From NCBI RefSeq assembly GCF_000833575.1, contig NZ_CP010827.1:62001-126000 (forward strand): a stretch of DNA of 64,000 nucleotides, given 5' to 3'. Shown here piece by piece: positions 23,812 through 33,599 of this stretch. The DNA is from Corynebacterium singulare. Lineage in GTDB: Bacteria > Actinomycetota > Actinomycetes > Mycobacteriales > Mycobacteriaceae. Numbering within the stretch: the first letter of the stretch is position 1; each line of letters opens with the position of its first letter. The notes beneath the pieces are model-generated. The model saw nothing but the letters and a program-made list of their open reading frames with translations. It searched no databases and had not been told where the DNA came from. The translations under genes were made by a program, and so were the position numbers.

Positions 23812-26800
23812 TTACTGCTCCCACTCGGGGCGAATTTTCATCTCTGAGTTCTTCCACAGCCCGGAGCGCTGGATGACCTCGAGGTCGATTTCCGCCTCCG
23901 CTGGGGCCTCGCCCAGGGAGTTGGTGCGCAGCTCGTATTTCTCAATCGAGCCCCAGTCGCGCGCCCAATCGTTGTTGAGGTAGCTCGGGATCTCGTAGGA
24001 ATAGTTCACGGCCTCCGCTGTGGCCATCGCACCGCCACCGGAGAAGGACTGGAAGTCCGTCAGGGAGGTCTGCGCGGCGGCGTCGGGAAGAATGCGGAAC
24101 TCCGGAATCTCCGTCACGCCCGCATAGTGGTCAAAGGTCCGCTGGCATGGGAACTGCAGCGCCACCGACCAGTCCAGCAGGGCCGGGGTCTCGGCATTGA
24201 ACTGCGAGTTGATAGAGGCCAGCTCCGGAACGCGCGGCGGGGTAAATGCCATCCAGTCGTCCTCGTCGGTGGAATCATCAACCGCAACGAGGCGCACAAC
24301 GTTGGCCTCCTCAGGAAGGTCCTTGCGGGCGATGCGGAGGTTGCGCCACTTGGGGGTTGCGCCGACGTCGGAAAGCTCGGCTTCACCTTTGTTCGTCACG
24401 GTGCCATCCTTGAGCGTGCCGTACTCCAAGGTGAGTTCGGTGCCCTCCTGCTCCACGCCGTTGACATCATGGTGGTAGATCTTGCCGGCGGCGGACACCG
24501 CCAGAACGGGGGTATCCTCGGTCTCCTCCGGCAGGTTGTACCACTGTGTCGTGATGGTGGCGGTGGAGCGCTGGGATTCCGAATAGGAGCCCATGACCGG
24601 GACCTTCGTGTAATCCAAGTTGAAGGGCAGGTGCATCTCCGAACCATTCACGCCGCGGGTACCACGCACACCACCCGCGGAGGAATCGGTGACCTCGGTG
24701 GCCTTCTCCTCGTGTTCGGCGGTGCCGGTGGTGGTGGCCTCCTTCTGTTCATTGGAGGTGGCGGCGCTATCCCCGGTGCTGTTCGCAATGGCGCCTACCG
24801 ACGCCGAGTTGAGGTTCTCCGGCTCGATATCCTCCTTGATCAGGTTGGGGCCGAAACCGTAGTTGTCTTCCTTCTTGTCAACGAGCGAATCCTTGAATTC
24901 TCCCTTGACGGGCGTGAGGAAGGCGTCGTTGGTGTTGGTCTCCACCAGGGTGGAATCTGCCAGTGAGCAGGTGTCTCCACGCAGGGACGCCAGGTTGCCC
25001 TTGCCCACCGAGTAGGAATCTGCTTGGGCCACATAGCCTTTGGCAAAGGAAGCGCAGGAGAACGCCACGATGAGGGCGCAGGCGATAGCGATCGGCGCTG
25101 ACATAGCACCAGCCCAGCGCGAAACCTTGGCCGCGGACGCTTTCTCAAAGTCTTCGAGTGTGCCGTTGGCCTCGGCCTTGTTCTTGCGGTAATCGTGGAT
25201 GAGTGACTGGTACAGGCCAATCGCCAGTACCACCATGCCGATGGCCAGGACGACGGTATTGGCCTCAATAGCCTTGAACTGGACGGTGCGGTCCCACCAC
25301 GGGATGCCGAAGGAGGACACGTACCACCAGGCATTCCAGCCGCCCAACGAGATAGCCATGAGGAAAATGACCGCGGCGATGGAGAAGGTGCGCGCACGGG
25401 GCGAGCGCAGGGCGATCTGGGAGAGCACCACGGAGCCAAGCGCGGCGATGACACCGGCAATACCTGCATAGATACCGAAGTGGTGCGTCCACTTCGTTGG
25501 GGTAAACATGAGGAAGAAAGCCGAGAGCGCCATGATGGCCAGCAGGCGCTGGGTAGGTCCGACCTCCGCGCCGACCACGCGGTGGTTCTTGATGAAGGCG
25601 TAGATGATGAGCGCCAAGCAGAAGATCATGGTGAACATGGCAAAGCGGCGCGTGAGCGAACCATCCACGGAAGGCTCAAAGAGCGTGGCGTAGCGCACGA
25701 ACTCGGAATACCACGGCAGGGAGGGACCGACCTGGGAGCGCACGCGTGTGGACTCGAGGACGCTGGCCAGGGTCTGGTCACCAAAGGCCGCCACCATAAC
25801 GGCCGTGCCGCTGGCGAGGAAAGGCGCAATGAGAGCTAGCCAGCCCACCTGCGGGGCGCGCTCGCCCATGATGCGGAAGAGCGCCGGGAGGCAGACCAGG
25901 AAGATTCCCACAGCGGTGAGGCCCGTGGGGCCTGCCGCCAAGGTAATGCTGGCCACGATGGTGCCCACGGCAGCAGGCAGAAGGCGGTGCGTGGAAATCG
26001 CGCGTTCAAAGGAAGCCCAGGTCACCATGACGCCCAACGCCACGATGGGCTCGGGGCGAATGCCGTTGTTGTAGGGCAGCCAGAAGGCCAGGAACATTAA
26101 CGCCGCGGTCCAGTGCGCGAGGCGCCGGTCATTGACGCGACCGCCAAAGCGCGGCAGCATCTCCCGCGAGAGGATAAACCAAATGATGAGCGCGGAGATG
26201 AGCGATGGCAGGCGCACAACAACAGACGTGCTGGACAGCTGCGCCAGCCAGGCGACGAGGTCATAGTAGGGCGCGCCAAACGGTGCCTCAGGAACGCCGT
26301 ACCAGCGGTAGTAGTTCGCCATGTAGGTCGCGTGATCCGATACGCGGCCCATCGTGAGGATGAAGCCATCATCGGATGTGTTGGAGCCGAAGATGTACCA
26401 CCAGCCCAGGACTGCGGCCACCACGCCATCGAGCGGGCGAATCTGCGTCCACGTCTCCGGCATAAAGCCGAAGCGCTTGCCGTCGAGACGGTCGATGCGC
26501 CACAGACATACAAGGCTGATCACGACCATGGCCAAGCCCAGCCACATGGCGATGAGCTTCAGTGCTGTTGGTGACGAGGTGAAGCGGGAGTTGACCTCCA
26601 CGTGGATGCGCAGGTCGCTGTCCAGCGCCTGCAGGTTCTCCGGAGTGTTATCGATCTCGGTGTAGACACCGGTGACCTGCGGGCGCAGGTCCTCCTCGGA
26701 GGTCTTCGAGTACGTGCCCAGTGAGACAGTGGTGGCCTCTTCGGTGGAATCGATGCGGAGGGAGGCGTCGTCAGGCAGCTTGGCCACCTGCTCCGGGGTA

Positions 26801-27162
26801 AGGGAGAACACTACTTCATCGAGGCTGGTCACCGACAAGCCATCCTCGCCGGCACGGACGAACATGCCGCGGTTGGAGGCCTTCTTCGACTCCGGCGGGA
26901 TGGTGCCGTAGAGCAGGTCCTGGCCATCGCGCAGCTTGTCGACGGCCCCCAGTGGGATCTCTGCTTCAATCTCCTCCGGCGCCACTGAGATGAGCGGTGC
27001 GTTGATGGATTGCAGGGAGTCCTGCTGCGGCCAGTCGAAGGAGGACTGGGTCTGATTGACCGGCAGCAGTGGCGTGGCTACAAAGCACAGGAAGCCGATG
27101 AGTCCGGCAATGATGGCGGTGAGCCGCAGGGACTGCGGTGCTGAGGTTTTCCTATCTGACAC
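23812..27162 (-). CDS. emb: Arabinosyltransferase Emb (cell-wall arabinan synthesis)
   Basis: A 1,116-residue GT-C glycosyltransferase, the single corynebacterial counterpart of mycobacterial EmbA/B/C. It uses decaprenyl-phospho-arabinose to extend the arabinan of arabinogalactan on the outer membrane face. The GT-C acidic motif is SNTSDDGFILTMGRVSDHATYMANYYRWYG (about residue 250), followed by many membrane helices. A large C-terminal extracytoplasmic carbohydrate-binding region contains a Ser/Thr/Glu-rich linker (about 760-800). GTG start exactly 7 bases after TAGACT. It lies 44 bp downstream of aftA. Target of ethambutol in related bacteria. Confidence 0.95.
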   Translation of the reverse strand: MSDRKTSAPQSLRLTAIIAGLIGFLCFVATPLLPVNQTQSSFDWPQQDSLQSINAPLISVAPEEIEAEIPLGAVDKLRDGQDLLYGTIPPESKKASNRGMFVRAGEDGLSVTSLDEVVFSLTPEQVAKLPDDASLRIDSTEEATTVSLGTYSKTSEEDLRPQVTGVYTEIDNTPENLQALDSDLRIHVEVNSRFTSSPTALKLIAMWLGLAMVVISLVCLWRIDRLDGKRFGFMPETWTQIRPLDGVVAAVLGWWYIFGSNTSDDGFILTMGRVSDHATYMANYYRWYGVPEAPFGAPYYDLVAWLAQLSSTSVVVRLPSLISALIIWFILSREMLPRFGGRVNDRRLAHWTAALMFLAFWLPYNNGIRPEPIVALGVMVTWASFERAISTHRLLPAAVGTIVASITLAAGPTGLTAVGIFLVCLPALFRIMGERAPQVGWLALIAPFLASGTAVMVAAFGDQTLASVLESTRVRSQVGPSLPWYSEFVRYATLFEPSVDGSLTRRFAMFTMIFCLALIIYAFIKNHRVVGAEVGPTQRLLAIMALSAFFLMFTPTKWTHHFGIYAGIAGVIAALGSVVLSQIALRSPRARTFSIAAVIFLMAISLGGWNAWWYVSSFGIPWWDRTVQFKAIEANTVVLAIGMVVLAIGLYQSLIHDYRKNKAEANGTLEDFEKASAAKVSRWAGAMSAPIAIACALIVAFSCASFAKGYVAQADSYSVGKGNLASLRGDTCSLADSTLVETNTNDAFLTPVKGEFKDSLVDKKEDNYGFGPNLIKEDIEPENLNSASVGAIANSTGDSAATSNEQKEATTTGTAEHEEKATEVTDSSAGGVRGTRGVNGSEMHLPFNLDYTKVPVMGSYSESQRSTATITTQWYNLPEETEDTPVLAVSAAGKIYHHDVNGVEQEGTELTLEYGTLKDGTVTNKGEAELSDVGATPKWRNLRIARKDLPEEANVVRLVAVDDSTDEDDWMAFTPPRVPELASINSQFNAETPALLDWSVALQFPCQRTFDHYAGVTEIPEFRILPDAAAQTSLTDFQSFSGGGAMATAEAVNYSYEIPSYLNNDWARDWGSIEKYELRTNSLGEAPAEAEIDLEVIQRSGLWKNSEMKIRPEWEQ

Positions 27163-27206
27163 GGCGATCAGTCTACGTCACTGCCTCGCCTTATTGAGAA
27201 ACGCTC

Positions 27207-29144
27207 TTAGGAACGTGCCGCCACAATGAAGGGACCGATCTGGGTGGTTTCCCAGCCCTTCTCAAAGACATCTGGGTTGAAGAAGACGGCGCGGTAGCGC
27301 ACGTTGGGCTGGTTCGGGTAGATGTCTTCCGCCAAGTGCGTCTTGTAGCCATCGCCCGGCTCTTCCAGATCGCCGCGGAAAATGAGGACATCCGGCCCAC
27401 GCCACGGAGATGAATCGAGAGACTTCGCAAATTCCTCTGGGTTCTGCTCCCAGGACCGCTTAGCCCAATCTTCAATCTGCAGGTTGCGGGTGTTGAACTC
27501 ACCGAGCGGGTTGGCGTAGTGACTGGTGAATGCGTTGAACCCGTAGTAGGGGTTGTACGCCATGAAGAGTTTTTCATCCGTGAGCACCACGGTGTCCGCG
27601 GCTTCGTAACCTTGTGCATCGATAAACTGGCGAATCTTGCCGTAGTTGGCAGCAGAATCACTGGTGTAGCGGTCAGCGCGTTCGCCGTAGCCGTCGGTGT
27701 CGGTGTAGGCATGATCCAGCGCTGTCTCGTTGGTGGCCGGAATCTGCTGTGCGTAGTAAATGCCACCAATGCCCAAGATGAGGGCAAAGGCCGCCGTAAC
27801 GCGCTTGCTCATGCTTTCAGTGAAGCGCTCCGGATACAGCGTGGGAAGGCCCATGAGGCGGACGTCCGCGAGCGCGAGGATACCGGCTGTGGCGAAGAGG
27901 ACAACCACCATAACTTCGAGGCGGAATCCCAGCAGCGTGTGACCTGCCAGCGTCATGACCATGGACGCCACCGTCCACAGGTAGGTTCCTACGAGCGCGG
28001 TGCTCAGTGCGCGGAGATCTGGCTCATCGATGCGCAGCACGAGGTAGACCAGGCCGATGATGCTGAGCAGTCCGATGACGGACAGCGACAGGAATGGCGC
28101 TGGGATTTGGGTGCCTTCCTCCGGAAGGTAATGCTGCGCTGCGGATTCTAAGGGCGCGGAGGCACGGAGGACGCCGTTGATGTAGGGAGCCCAGGCAATG
28201 GCTGCGATGGCCAGCGAGCCTGCGGCAATCGCAGCGAGGCGCACGAGGGGCTGCCACGTGCGCTCGGAGACGCAGACGACAAGGGCGATGAGGCTGACGA
28301 TGGTGAGCGCGACAGCACCCGTGTACAGCGTGTAGAAACACGCGGAGATGCCCAGGTAGAGGGCAATGGCAAGAGTGGAAAGCCAGGAGCCGTCATATGC
28401 GCGGGAACACAGGATGGCTACGGCTGGAACGCCCATGGCGATAACCGCCGAGTAGGGCTCTTCAGCACCGATGGTGAGCGTGATTGCAGTGGTGGTCAGC
28501 GCGATGGCGGTGGCCACGGGCAGAGAAGCGACTAGGCGCTGCCACAGCGGAACCAAGATGCAGCCGGCCACCGACAGGGAGATCAGCGCCCATGGCTGAT
28601 ACACCTCCCAGCCGGGCATAGAGAGAAGGTTGGCCAAGCGGCCGCCCATCCAGAACCAACCCAGGGGGTAGAAGGTGGGCAGGCCCTCGTAGTTCATGTC
28701 CGCATACGAGCTTGTCTCCGTCAGTCGCGTCAGGAACTGGGTGCGGAACACCTGGTCCACCTGGACGCCGTCGAGCCAGAGGCGCGAGGCTGATAGCGGC
28801 AGGCCGATGGTGGCCAGGGTGAGGAGCGCGGGGGAGAGGTAACACACGGCAGTGGTGAGCCAGGTGCGCCAGCGCGGGCGCTGGTTGACCGCATCTTTGT
28901 GCTCATCGAAGAGCCACCACACGCACAGAGCCCCGACGAGACCGACAGTGAGCACCGTGCCCGTCGTGCTCAACGCACGAGTGACCATGGACGTGCTAAA
29001 CGCCGGTAGAGAGACCGTCTTGAAGGCAAAGAACCCTAGAAGGGTGACAAGGCCGCCGCCGAAAGCGGCGGCGACGATGCCCACGAGGCAGGCGCGACGT
29101 GACAGACGGTCGACGTCATATTCCATGGCGGGGGACTCAGTCAT
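27207..29144 (-). CDS. aftA: Galactan 5-O-arabinofuranosyltransferase AftA
   Basis: A 645-residue GT-C enzyme that adds the first arabinofuranose from decaprenyl-phospho-arabinose to galactan, priming the arabinan later extended by Emb. It shows about eleven N-terminal membrane helices, an acidic loop with GVQVDQVFRTQFLTRL and NYEGLPTFYPLGWFWMGGR, and a C-terminal extracytoplasmic domain of about 190 residues (AYTDTDGYGERADRYTSDSA onwards). ATG 29144 (MTESPAMEYD) is used; a TTG further upstream is less likely. It is embedded in the dprE1-dprE2-aftA-emb order, typical of Corynebacteriales. Confidence 0.93.
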   Translation of the reverse strand: MTESPAMEYDVDRLSRRACLVGIVAAAFGGGLVTLLGFFAFKTVSLPAFSTSMVTRALSTTGTVLTVGLVGALCVWWLFDEHKDAVNQRPRWRTWLTTAVCYLSPALLTLATIGLPLSASRLWLDGVQVDQVFRTQFLTRLTETSSYADMNYEGLPTFYPLGWFWMGGRLANLLSMPGWEVYQPWALISLSVAGCILVPLWQRLVASLPVATAIALTTTAITLTIGAEEPYSAVIAMGVPAVAILCSRAYDGSWLSTLAIALYLGISACFYTLYTGAVALTIVSLIALVVCVSERTWQPLVRLAAIAAGSLAIAAIAWAPYINGVLRASAPLESAAQHYLPEEGTQIPAPFLSLSVIGLLSIIGLVYLVLRIDEPDLRALSTALVGTYLWTVASMVMTLAGHTLLGFRLEVMVVVLFATAGILALADVRLMGLPTLYPERFTESMSKRVTAAFALILGIGGIYYAQQIPATNETALDHAYTDTDGYGERADRYTSDSAANYGKIRQFIDAQGYEAADTVVLTDEKLFMAYNPYYGFNAFTSHYANPLGEFNTRNLQIEDWAKRSWEQNPEEFAKSLDSSPWRGPDVLIFRGDLEEPGDGYKTHLAEDIYPNQPNVRYRAVFFNPDVFEKGWETTQIGPFIVAARS

Positions 29145-29182
29145 GCTACAAGTCTCCCACACGCCACGGACTTAGAGGAACT

Positions 29183-29941
29183 TTAGAACGGTAGCTTTCG
29201 GAAGATCGCCTGTGGGATGAACTTGAAGCCCAAGGACACGTACTCGAAGAGCGGGTGCACGTAGATGGATTGCTTACCGTCCAGAACGGCCTTGACGGTG
29301 GCCTTGGCCACGTCAGAGACGTTGACGGTCAGCGGAGCTTCGCCGGCATCCGCCGACATCTTCGTGCGGACTTGGCCCGGGCGGACTACAAGCACCTTAG
29401 CGCCGGAACCGCGCAGGGCCTCACCGAGATTGATGAAGAAGCCATCGACACCAGCCTTGGAGGCACCGTAGACAAAGTTGGAGCGACGCACGCGCATGCC
29501 CGCGACGGAGGACAGCGCCACGATGGTGCCGTGGCCCTGCTCCTTGAACTTCTGCCCCAGGAGCACGCCGAGGGACACCGGTGCGGTGTAGTTGGTCTGC
29601 GCAGAAGCCACGGCCTTGGCCTGGTCCTGCCACAGTTCTTCCTGGTCGCCCAAGGTGCCGAAGGCGACGATGGCGATGTCGACGTCACCACGCTCAAACG
29701 CGCGCTTGATGACGCCCGGGTGGGCCTCGAAGTCCGTAGCGTCAAAATCGATGACCTCAACGTCAGCACCGCGGGATTCCAGGGTGGCCTGTGCCTGCGC
29801 GATGCGCGGGGAGTCCGGGCGAGCAGCGAGGGTGACCTTGGCGGGGCCGCGATCGAGGAATTCCTCGACGATGCCCAGGCCGATCTCGGAGGTACCACCG
29901 AGAAGGAGGATGTGTTGTGCTTGGCCTACTGCATTCAGCAT
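29183..29941 (-). CDS. dprE2: Decaprenylphospho-beta-D-erythro-pentofuranosid-2-ulose 2-reductase DprE2
   Basis: A 252-residue SDR that reduces the 2-keto intermediate made by DprE1, giving decaprenyl-phospho-arabinose, the only arabinose donor for the cell wall. The nucleotide site is LLLGGTSEIGLGI; the catalytic region is ALSSVAGMRVRRSNFVYGASKAG with Ser and YxxxK; LVVRPGQVRTKM follows. ATG 29941 has AAAGGA about 8 bases upstream. The gene follows dprE1 by 14 bp and the two act as a complex in related organisms. The usual catalytic Tyr and Lys are both present. Confidence 0.95.
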   Translation of the reverse strand: MLNAVGQAQHILLLGGTSEIGLGIVEEFLDRGPAKVTLAARPDSPRIAQAQATLESRGADVEVIDFDATDFEAHPGVIKRAFERGDVDIAIVAFGTLGDQEELWQDQAKAVASAQTNYTAPVSLGVLLGQKFKEQGHGTIVALSSVAGMRVRRSNFVYGASKAGVDGFFINLGEALRGSGAKVLVVRPGQVRTKMSADAGEAPLTVNVSDVAKATVKAVLDGKQSIYVHPLFEYVSLGFKFIPQAIFRKLPF

Positions 29942-29955
29942 GAGGTGATTCCTTT

Positions 29956-31371
29956 CTAGTGCAGCTCGAGGCGGCGGGACATGTCGGAGGCGAAGACACC
30001 GGTCGGGTCGATGTCGTTGCGGGTCTTGAGCCAACCTTCCAGGCCTGGGTACATCGTGTGGAAGTTTTCCGCCGAGGTGCGGGACTCCTTAGCCAGGTAG
30101 AGGCGGCCGCCGAACTCCATGACGCGCTTGTCCAGATCATCGAGGAAGGCACCCAAGCCCGGCTTGATGGGGAAGTCCACGCAGACGTTCCAGCCCGGCA
30201 TCGGGTAGGACAGCGGGGCCCTGTTGCCCGGGCCGAAGAGCTTAAACACGTTGAGCGCGGAGTAGTGGCCGGACTTTTGTATGTCGCGGATGATGTCCTT
30301 GAAAGGCTCGACCGCGTCCATCGGCACGACGAACTGGTACTGCAGGAAGCCATTGGATCCGTAGCCGCGGTTCCACTCGCCGATGAGATCCAGCGGCTGG
30401 TAGAACTGCGTGAGGTTCTTGACTTGGTTACGGGCTGGAGAGCCCATGAGGTAGTAGGCCTCACCAATGGCCATGAGAGACAGCTTGTTCATGGTGAAGT
30501 TCGGGAAGATGTCCGGAACGGTCATGAGTTGCGGAGCATTGAACTTCAGCGGATCCTTGGCCAGCTTCGGGGCCAGCTCCTCGAGCTGTGCCAGGGTGGC
30601 CAAGGAGCCACGGGAAATAGTGGAGCGTCCGAGCTTCGGTTCCGGGGAGATGACGTCGAACCACGCGGAGGAGTATGTGTAGTTGTGCTCCGAACCGTCA
30701 GAGTGGAAGGCGACGGTCTCGTCAAGGTTATCCGTGCGGTCGGTGTCCGCGATGAAGTACGCGGTCTCCGTCTTGGTCATCTTGATCTGCGCGCGCAGGA
30801 TGATGCCGGTCAGGCCCATGCCACCAACAGTGGCCCAGAAGAGTTCTCCTGTTGGATCCTCATCTGATCCATCCGGGGTCAGATGGAGGACGCGACCGTC
30901 GGCAACGAGCAGCTCCATAGAGGTGACGTGATTACCGAAGGAACCGGCGGAGTGGTGGTTCTTGCCGTGAATGTCCGGACCAATGGCGCCACCGATGGTG
31001 ACCTGGCGGGTGCCCGGCAGAACCGGTACCCACAGGCCGTACGGCAGGGCAGCCTTCATGAGTTGGTCCAGGGTGACGCCGCCGTCGACGTCAACGATGC
31101 CCGACTCCGGATCGATGGAGTGGATCTTGTTGAGGGCCTGCATGTCGATGACCAAGCCGCCGCCGTTTTGAGCGGGGTCACCGTAGGAGCGGCCCATGCC
31201 TCGGGCGATGACACCGCGACGGAGGTGGGAAGGCTTGTCGGCGTTGTCCTCAGCAACCTGGGCAACGGCGGACTTGATGACGTCGATGTCCGGGGTGGAC
31301 AGGACGTGGGCGGTTGACGGCGCAGTGCGGCCCCAACCGTAGAGGGACTTCTCAGTAGTATGCAGTTCCAT
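29956..31371 (-). CDS. dprE1: Decaprenylphosphoryl-beta-D-ribose 2'-oxidase DprE1
   Basis: A 471-residue FAD enzyme of the VAO type, oxidising decaprenyl-phospho-ribose at C2'. The FAD-binding part has [22 protein letters not shown] (about residues 56-77), [32 protein letters not shown] (about 118-149) and [10 protein letters not shown]. The residue attacked by benzothiazinones in mycobacteria (Cys387) corresponds to Cys397 in [10 protein letters not shown]. The start ATG 31371 has a purine-rich AAGAAGAG ribosome site. It is the first gene of the dprE1-dprE2-aftA-emb run, perhaps preceded by the small gene at 31522. Confidence 0.96.
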   Translation of the reverse strand: MELHTTEKSLYGWGRTAPSTAHVLSTPDIDVIKSAVAQVAEDNADKPSHLRRGVIARGMGRSYGDPAQNGGGLVIDMQALNKIHSIDPESGIVDVDGGVTLDQLMKAALPYGLWVPVLPGTRQVTIGGAIGPDIHGKNHHSAGSFGNHVTSMELLVADGRVLHLTPDGSDEDPTGELFWATVGGMGLTGIILRAQIKMTKTETAYFIADTDRTDNLDETVAFHSDGSEHNYTYSSAWFDVISPEPKLGRSTISRGSLATLAQLEELAPKLAKDPLKFNAPQLMTVPDIFPNFTMNKLSLMAIGEAYYLMGSPARNQVKNLTQFYQPLDLIGEWNRGYGSNGFLQYQFVVPMDAVEPFKDIIRDIQKSGHYSALNVFKLFGPGNRAPLSYPMPGWNVCVDFPIKPGLGAFLDDLDKRVMEFGGRLYLAKESRTSAENFHTMYPGLEGWLKTRNDIDPTGVFASDMSRRLELH

Positions 31372-31481
31372 CTCTTCTTCTTTTGACTCGATGTGATGGG
31401 TCGATTCTCCACCCTACATAGCAAGAGAGACAGATGGCGTGAGGGAAAACGTGAGATTAGGTACACATACAAAACAAACCG

Positions 31482-31496
31482 GACAGGCGTACTGTC
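31482..31496. promoter_or_regulatory. GACAG-gcgta-CTGTC inverted repeat between dprE1 and the small upstream gene
   Basis: A perfect 5-bp inverted repeat about 110 bp upstream of dprE1 and 26 bp beyond the stop codon of the small upstream gene. It could be an operator or a weak hairpin; no U-tract follows on either strand. Confidence 0.3.
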
Positions 31497-31521
31497 TGAT
31501 CGTGTGGGGTGTGGTGATGGG

Positions 31522-31800
31522 CTAGTGCAGATCCATGATGTCCCGAATCTCGTCTGGGAGCTCCTCCTGAGTAGTGATCTCGGGCCCCTCATATTCGCGA
31601 AGAATCTCGTACACCCGGCCGCGTGAAGCGGAATCGAGGATCGGCAGTTCCTCAGCAATGAGCCTGGTCATGAAGCCGTCGAGAGGCAGCGCGGTGTGTT
31701 CAGTGGCCAGGAAGTGGCCGTGGCGCTTGTCATCTTCGGCGCGGTCGTCGTGAGCCGCGCGCTGTGCTGGGGTGAGGTGCTCTTTTTTAGAGGAGTACAT
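31522..31800 (-). CDS. Small conserved-looking hypothetical protein upstream of dprE1
   Basis: A 92-residue hydrophilic protein, with a His/Asp/Arg-rich first third (TPAQRAAHDDRAEDDKRHGH) and an acidic C-terminal half (EYEGPEITTQEELPDEIRDIMDLH). No transmembrane segment and no recognised domain. ATG 31800 follows TAGGCT by exactly 7 bases, so a leaderless promoter supports the gene. It is divergent from the membrane protein gene at 31837 and lies on the same strand as dprE1, 150 bp upstream. Confidence 0.6.
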   Translation of the reverse strand: MYSSKKEHLTPAQRAAHDDRAEDDKRHGHFLATEHTALPLDGFMTRLIAEELPILDSASRGRVYEILREYEGPEITTQEELPDEIRDIMDLH

Positions 31801-31836
31801 GCACGGTAGCCTACCGCCCGCCTACAGTAGGGCGAT

Positions 31837-32259
31837 ATGACTACTCCCAAGACTGACAACTACGCGCTGGATGACACCCTGCCCGGCCGCATTACACAGG
31901 CCGCTGCAGTAGGAATTATGACGGCATTCCCGGATTGGATTAAGAACAAGACCGCGCTTGTGTGCGCCTACATCTTGTCTTTCCTCGGATTCGGCGCGCT
32001 GGTGGCTATTACTAATGCAGAAAGCCACGAGGACCGACCAGAGCCGGAGCTTCCCGACGTCCCTGCGTGGGCCATCCCCGTAGCCTTTGCCATTCTGGTA
32101 CTCGGTGGCTGGTTGAACATCAAGATCCAACAGGGCATCGTGAGCTTCACCCGCCGCCGCGGCGTGTCCAAGCCGTGGACCCTGTGGGGCGCCATTGGTG
32201 CTGCTCTAACCTTCCTTTTCAGTGAGCTGGAGGCCCGCGAGCACGCCGCCCACAGCTAA
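31837..32259 (+). CDS. Hypothetical membrane protein in the cell-wall locus
   Basis: A 140-residue protein with two clear transmembrane helices (about residues 40-62, LVCAYILSFLGFGALVAI, and about 78-97, AIPVAFAILVLGGWLNI), an acidic loop between them and a possible third near 115-130. I do not recognise a named domain. The start is ATG 31837, 8 bases after TACAGT (31823-31828). Its location beside dprE1 and gtrA suggests a cell-envelope role, which is only inference. Confidence 0.65.
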   Translation: MTTPKTDNYALDDTLPGRITQAAAVGIMTAFPDWIKNKTALVCAYILSFLGFGALVAITNAESHEDRPEPELPDVPAWAIPVAFAILVLGGWLNIKIQQGIVSFTRRRGVSKPWTLWGAIGAALTFLFSELEAREHAAHS

Positions 32260-32279
32260 AAGTGCGTATGGTGGGGCCC

Positions 32280-33155
32280 ATGAGCTCAAAGGTCACAGAT
32301 CTGGCGCAGGTCCGCGCCGATCGTGGCGACGCCGCTCGCACCTTGCTCTGCCAAGTCTCTAATGTCCGTGCGGAAGCCGAGGTGCACCGCCAGATTGGTT
32401 TCTCCGATGCGCTGACGCTGGAAGAGCTCCACCGCATCCTCGAGGTGTGTTTCGGATTGCCGGAAGAGAGCTCCCCTTGGCACTTCTTTGAACACCGCGA
32501 TGCTCGGGGCCAGCGCATTGATCCAAGCCATACCGTGCGTGAGTTCCTTCGCCGCGAGGGTGAACAGATTGATTATGCGTGGGGCTTGTGGGATTTCGAG
32601 ATTGTTGTGGTCGAGACCTATCCGCGCGATGGCGGCACGCCAGAAGCCCTCTGTGTGGGCGGTTCTGGTTCTTTCCAGACTCCGTTCGATCTCACTGCCG
32701 TCAATGCGGAACTTACCGGCCAAGAAACAATCGATGAGGTCCTTGACCTCGTTGCCGCTCCCATTCGCGCGCTCATTGAGCGTTCGCGGCTCTATGACTT
32801 CGTACCGCTCCTTCAAGCACTTGACCTGCACCGTGGGATTAACGTCGATGGCGCCACGCTCAACCAGTTGCGCACCCTGCCGCGAGAGGTCACCAATGAG
32901 GGTAAGGATGCTTTCTGGTCCATGGCGTTGGCCTTGTCCTGTATGGGTGGGCGCGCACTGACTGATTCGGTGGTGGAGACCTCTATGGCAGCATTGGGCT
33001 GGGTGGATGATGACGGCGAGGAGCTTCATGGCTCTGACATCCGGGAATTATGTACCGCGTCTCTCGACGTTTTGGCGTCCTTGGGGGCCTATGGTGTCGA
33101 TGCCGCCGCACCGGTTGATCGCCTAGACATTTACCGGGCTCTCGTGCGCGGGTAG
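32280..33155 (+). CDS. Hypothetical protein, N-terminal part resembling plasmid pRiA4b ORF-3 domain
   Basis: A 291-residue cytoplasmic protein. The N-terminal half contains LTLEELHRILEVCFGLPEESSPWHFFEH and YAWGLWDFEIVVVETYP, a pattern similar to the pRiA4b ORF-3-like fold (LxxLHxxIQxxxGWxxxHLHxF). The C-terminal half is helical and unassigned. Function unknown. ATG 32280 lies exactly 7 bases after TATGGT (32267-32272), supporting the shorter start over 32262. The TAG stop overlaps the TAGAGT -10 box of the following gtrA gene. Confidence 0.6.
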   Translation: MSSKVTDLAQVRADRGDAARTLLCQVSNVRAEAEVHRQIGFSDALTLEELHRILEVCFGLPEESSPWHFFEHRDARGQRIDPSHTVREFLRREGEQIDYAWGLWDFEIVVVETYPRDGGTPEALCVGGSGSFQTPFDLTAVNAELTGQETIDEVLDLVAAPIRALIERSRLYDFVPLLQALDLHRGINVDGATLNQLRTLPREVTNEGKDAFWSMALALSCMGGRALTDSVVETSMAALGWVDDDGEELHGSDIRELCTASLDVLASLGAYGVDAAAPVDRLDIYRALVRG

Positions 33156-33166
33156 AGTATTGCGCC

Positions 33167-33589
33167 GTGACTAAACCAACCTCTACCGGTGACTCCACTC
33201 TGAAGACGCAGCTCGTGCGCTTCGTATCCGTCGGCGTGTTCACCGCGGCCATTGATTATGGTCTCACTCTATTCCTTACTTATCTGGGCCTGCATCGCTC
33301 GTTGGCGAAGGCCATCGGCTGGGTCTTCGGCACGATCGCCGCCTACATCGCTAACGCTCGGTGGACTTTCGGTGCCCACGTGTCCGGTCGCACCGCGGGC
33401 GCGGTGGGCATGCTGTACCTCGCCACCTTTGCGGTTCAGAATTTCTTGTATTGGGTTCTCAACGCTCCGCTCATCAGCATGGGCTTTGAGGGAGCGCTCA
33501 AAGACACCATTGCCTTCGTCATTGCGCAGGGTGTGGCAACGGTAACGAACTTTGCTATTCAGCGCGTGTTCATTTTTAAGGACAAGTAA
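33167..33589 (+). CDS. GtrA-family membrane protein (first copy)
   Basis: A 140-residue protein with four transmembrane helices of the GtrA type, starting LVRFVSVGVFTAAIDYGLTLFL and including NARWTFG after helix 2 and a C-terminal TNFAIQRVFIFKDK, the typical 'N.....r...F' ending. GtrA proteins are linked to polyprenyl-phosphate sugar handling; in mycobacteria the GtrA protein next to dprE1 (Rv3789) is tied to arabinan synthesis. GTG start with TAGAGT 8 bases upstream. Followed after 10 bp by a second GtrA gene. Confidence 0.85.
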   Translation: MTKPTSTGDSTLKTQLVRFVSVGVFTAAIDYGLTLFLTYLGLHRSLAKAIGWVFGTIAAYIANARWTFGAHVSGRTAGAVGMLYLATFAVQNFLYWVLNAPLISMGFEGALKDTIAFVIAQGVATVTNFAIQRVFIFKDK

Positions 33590-33599
33590 AATTCCTGAC

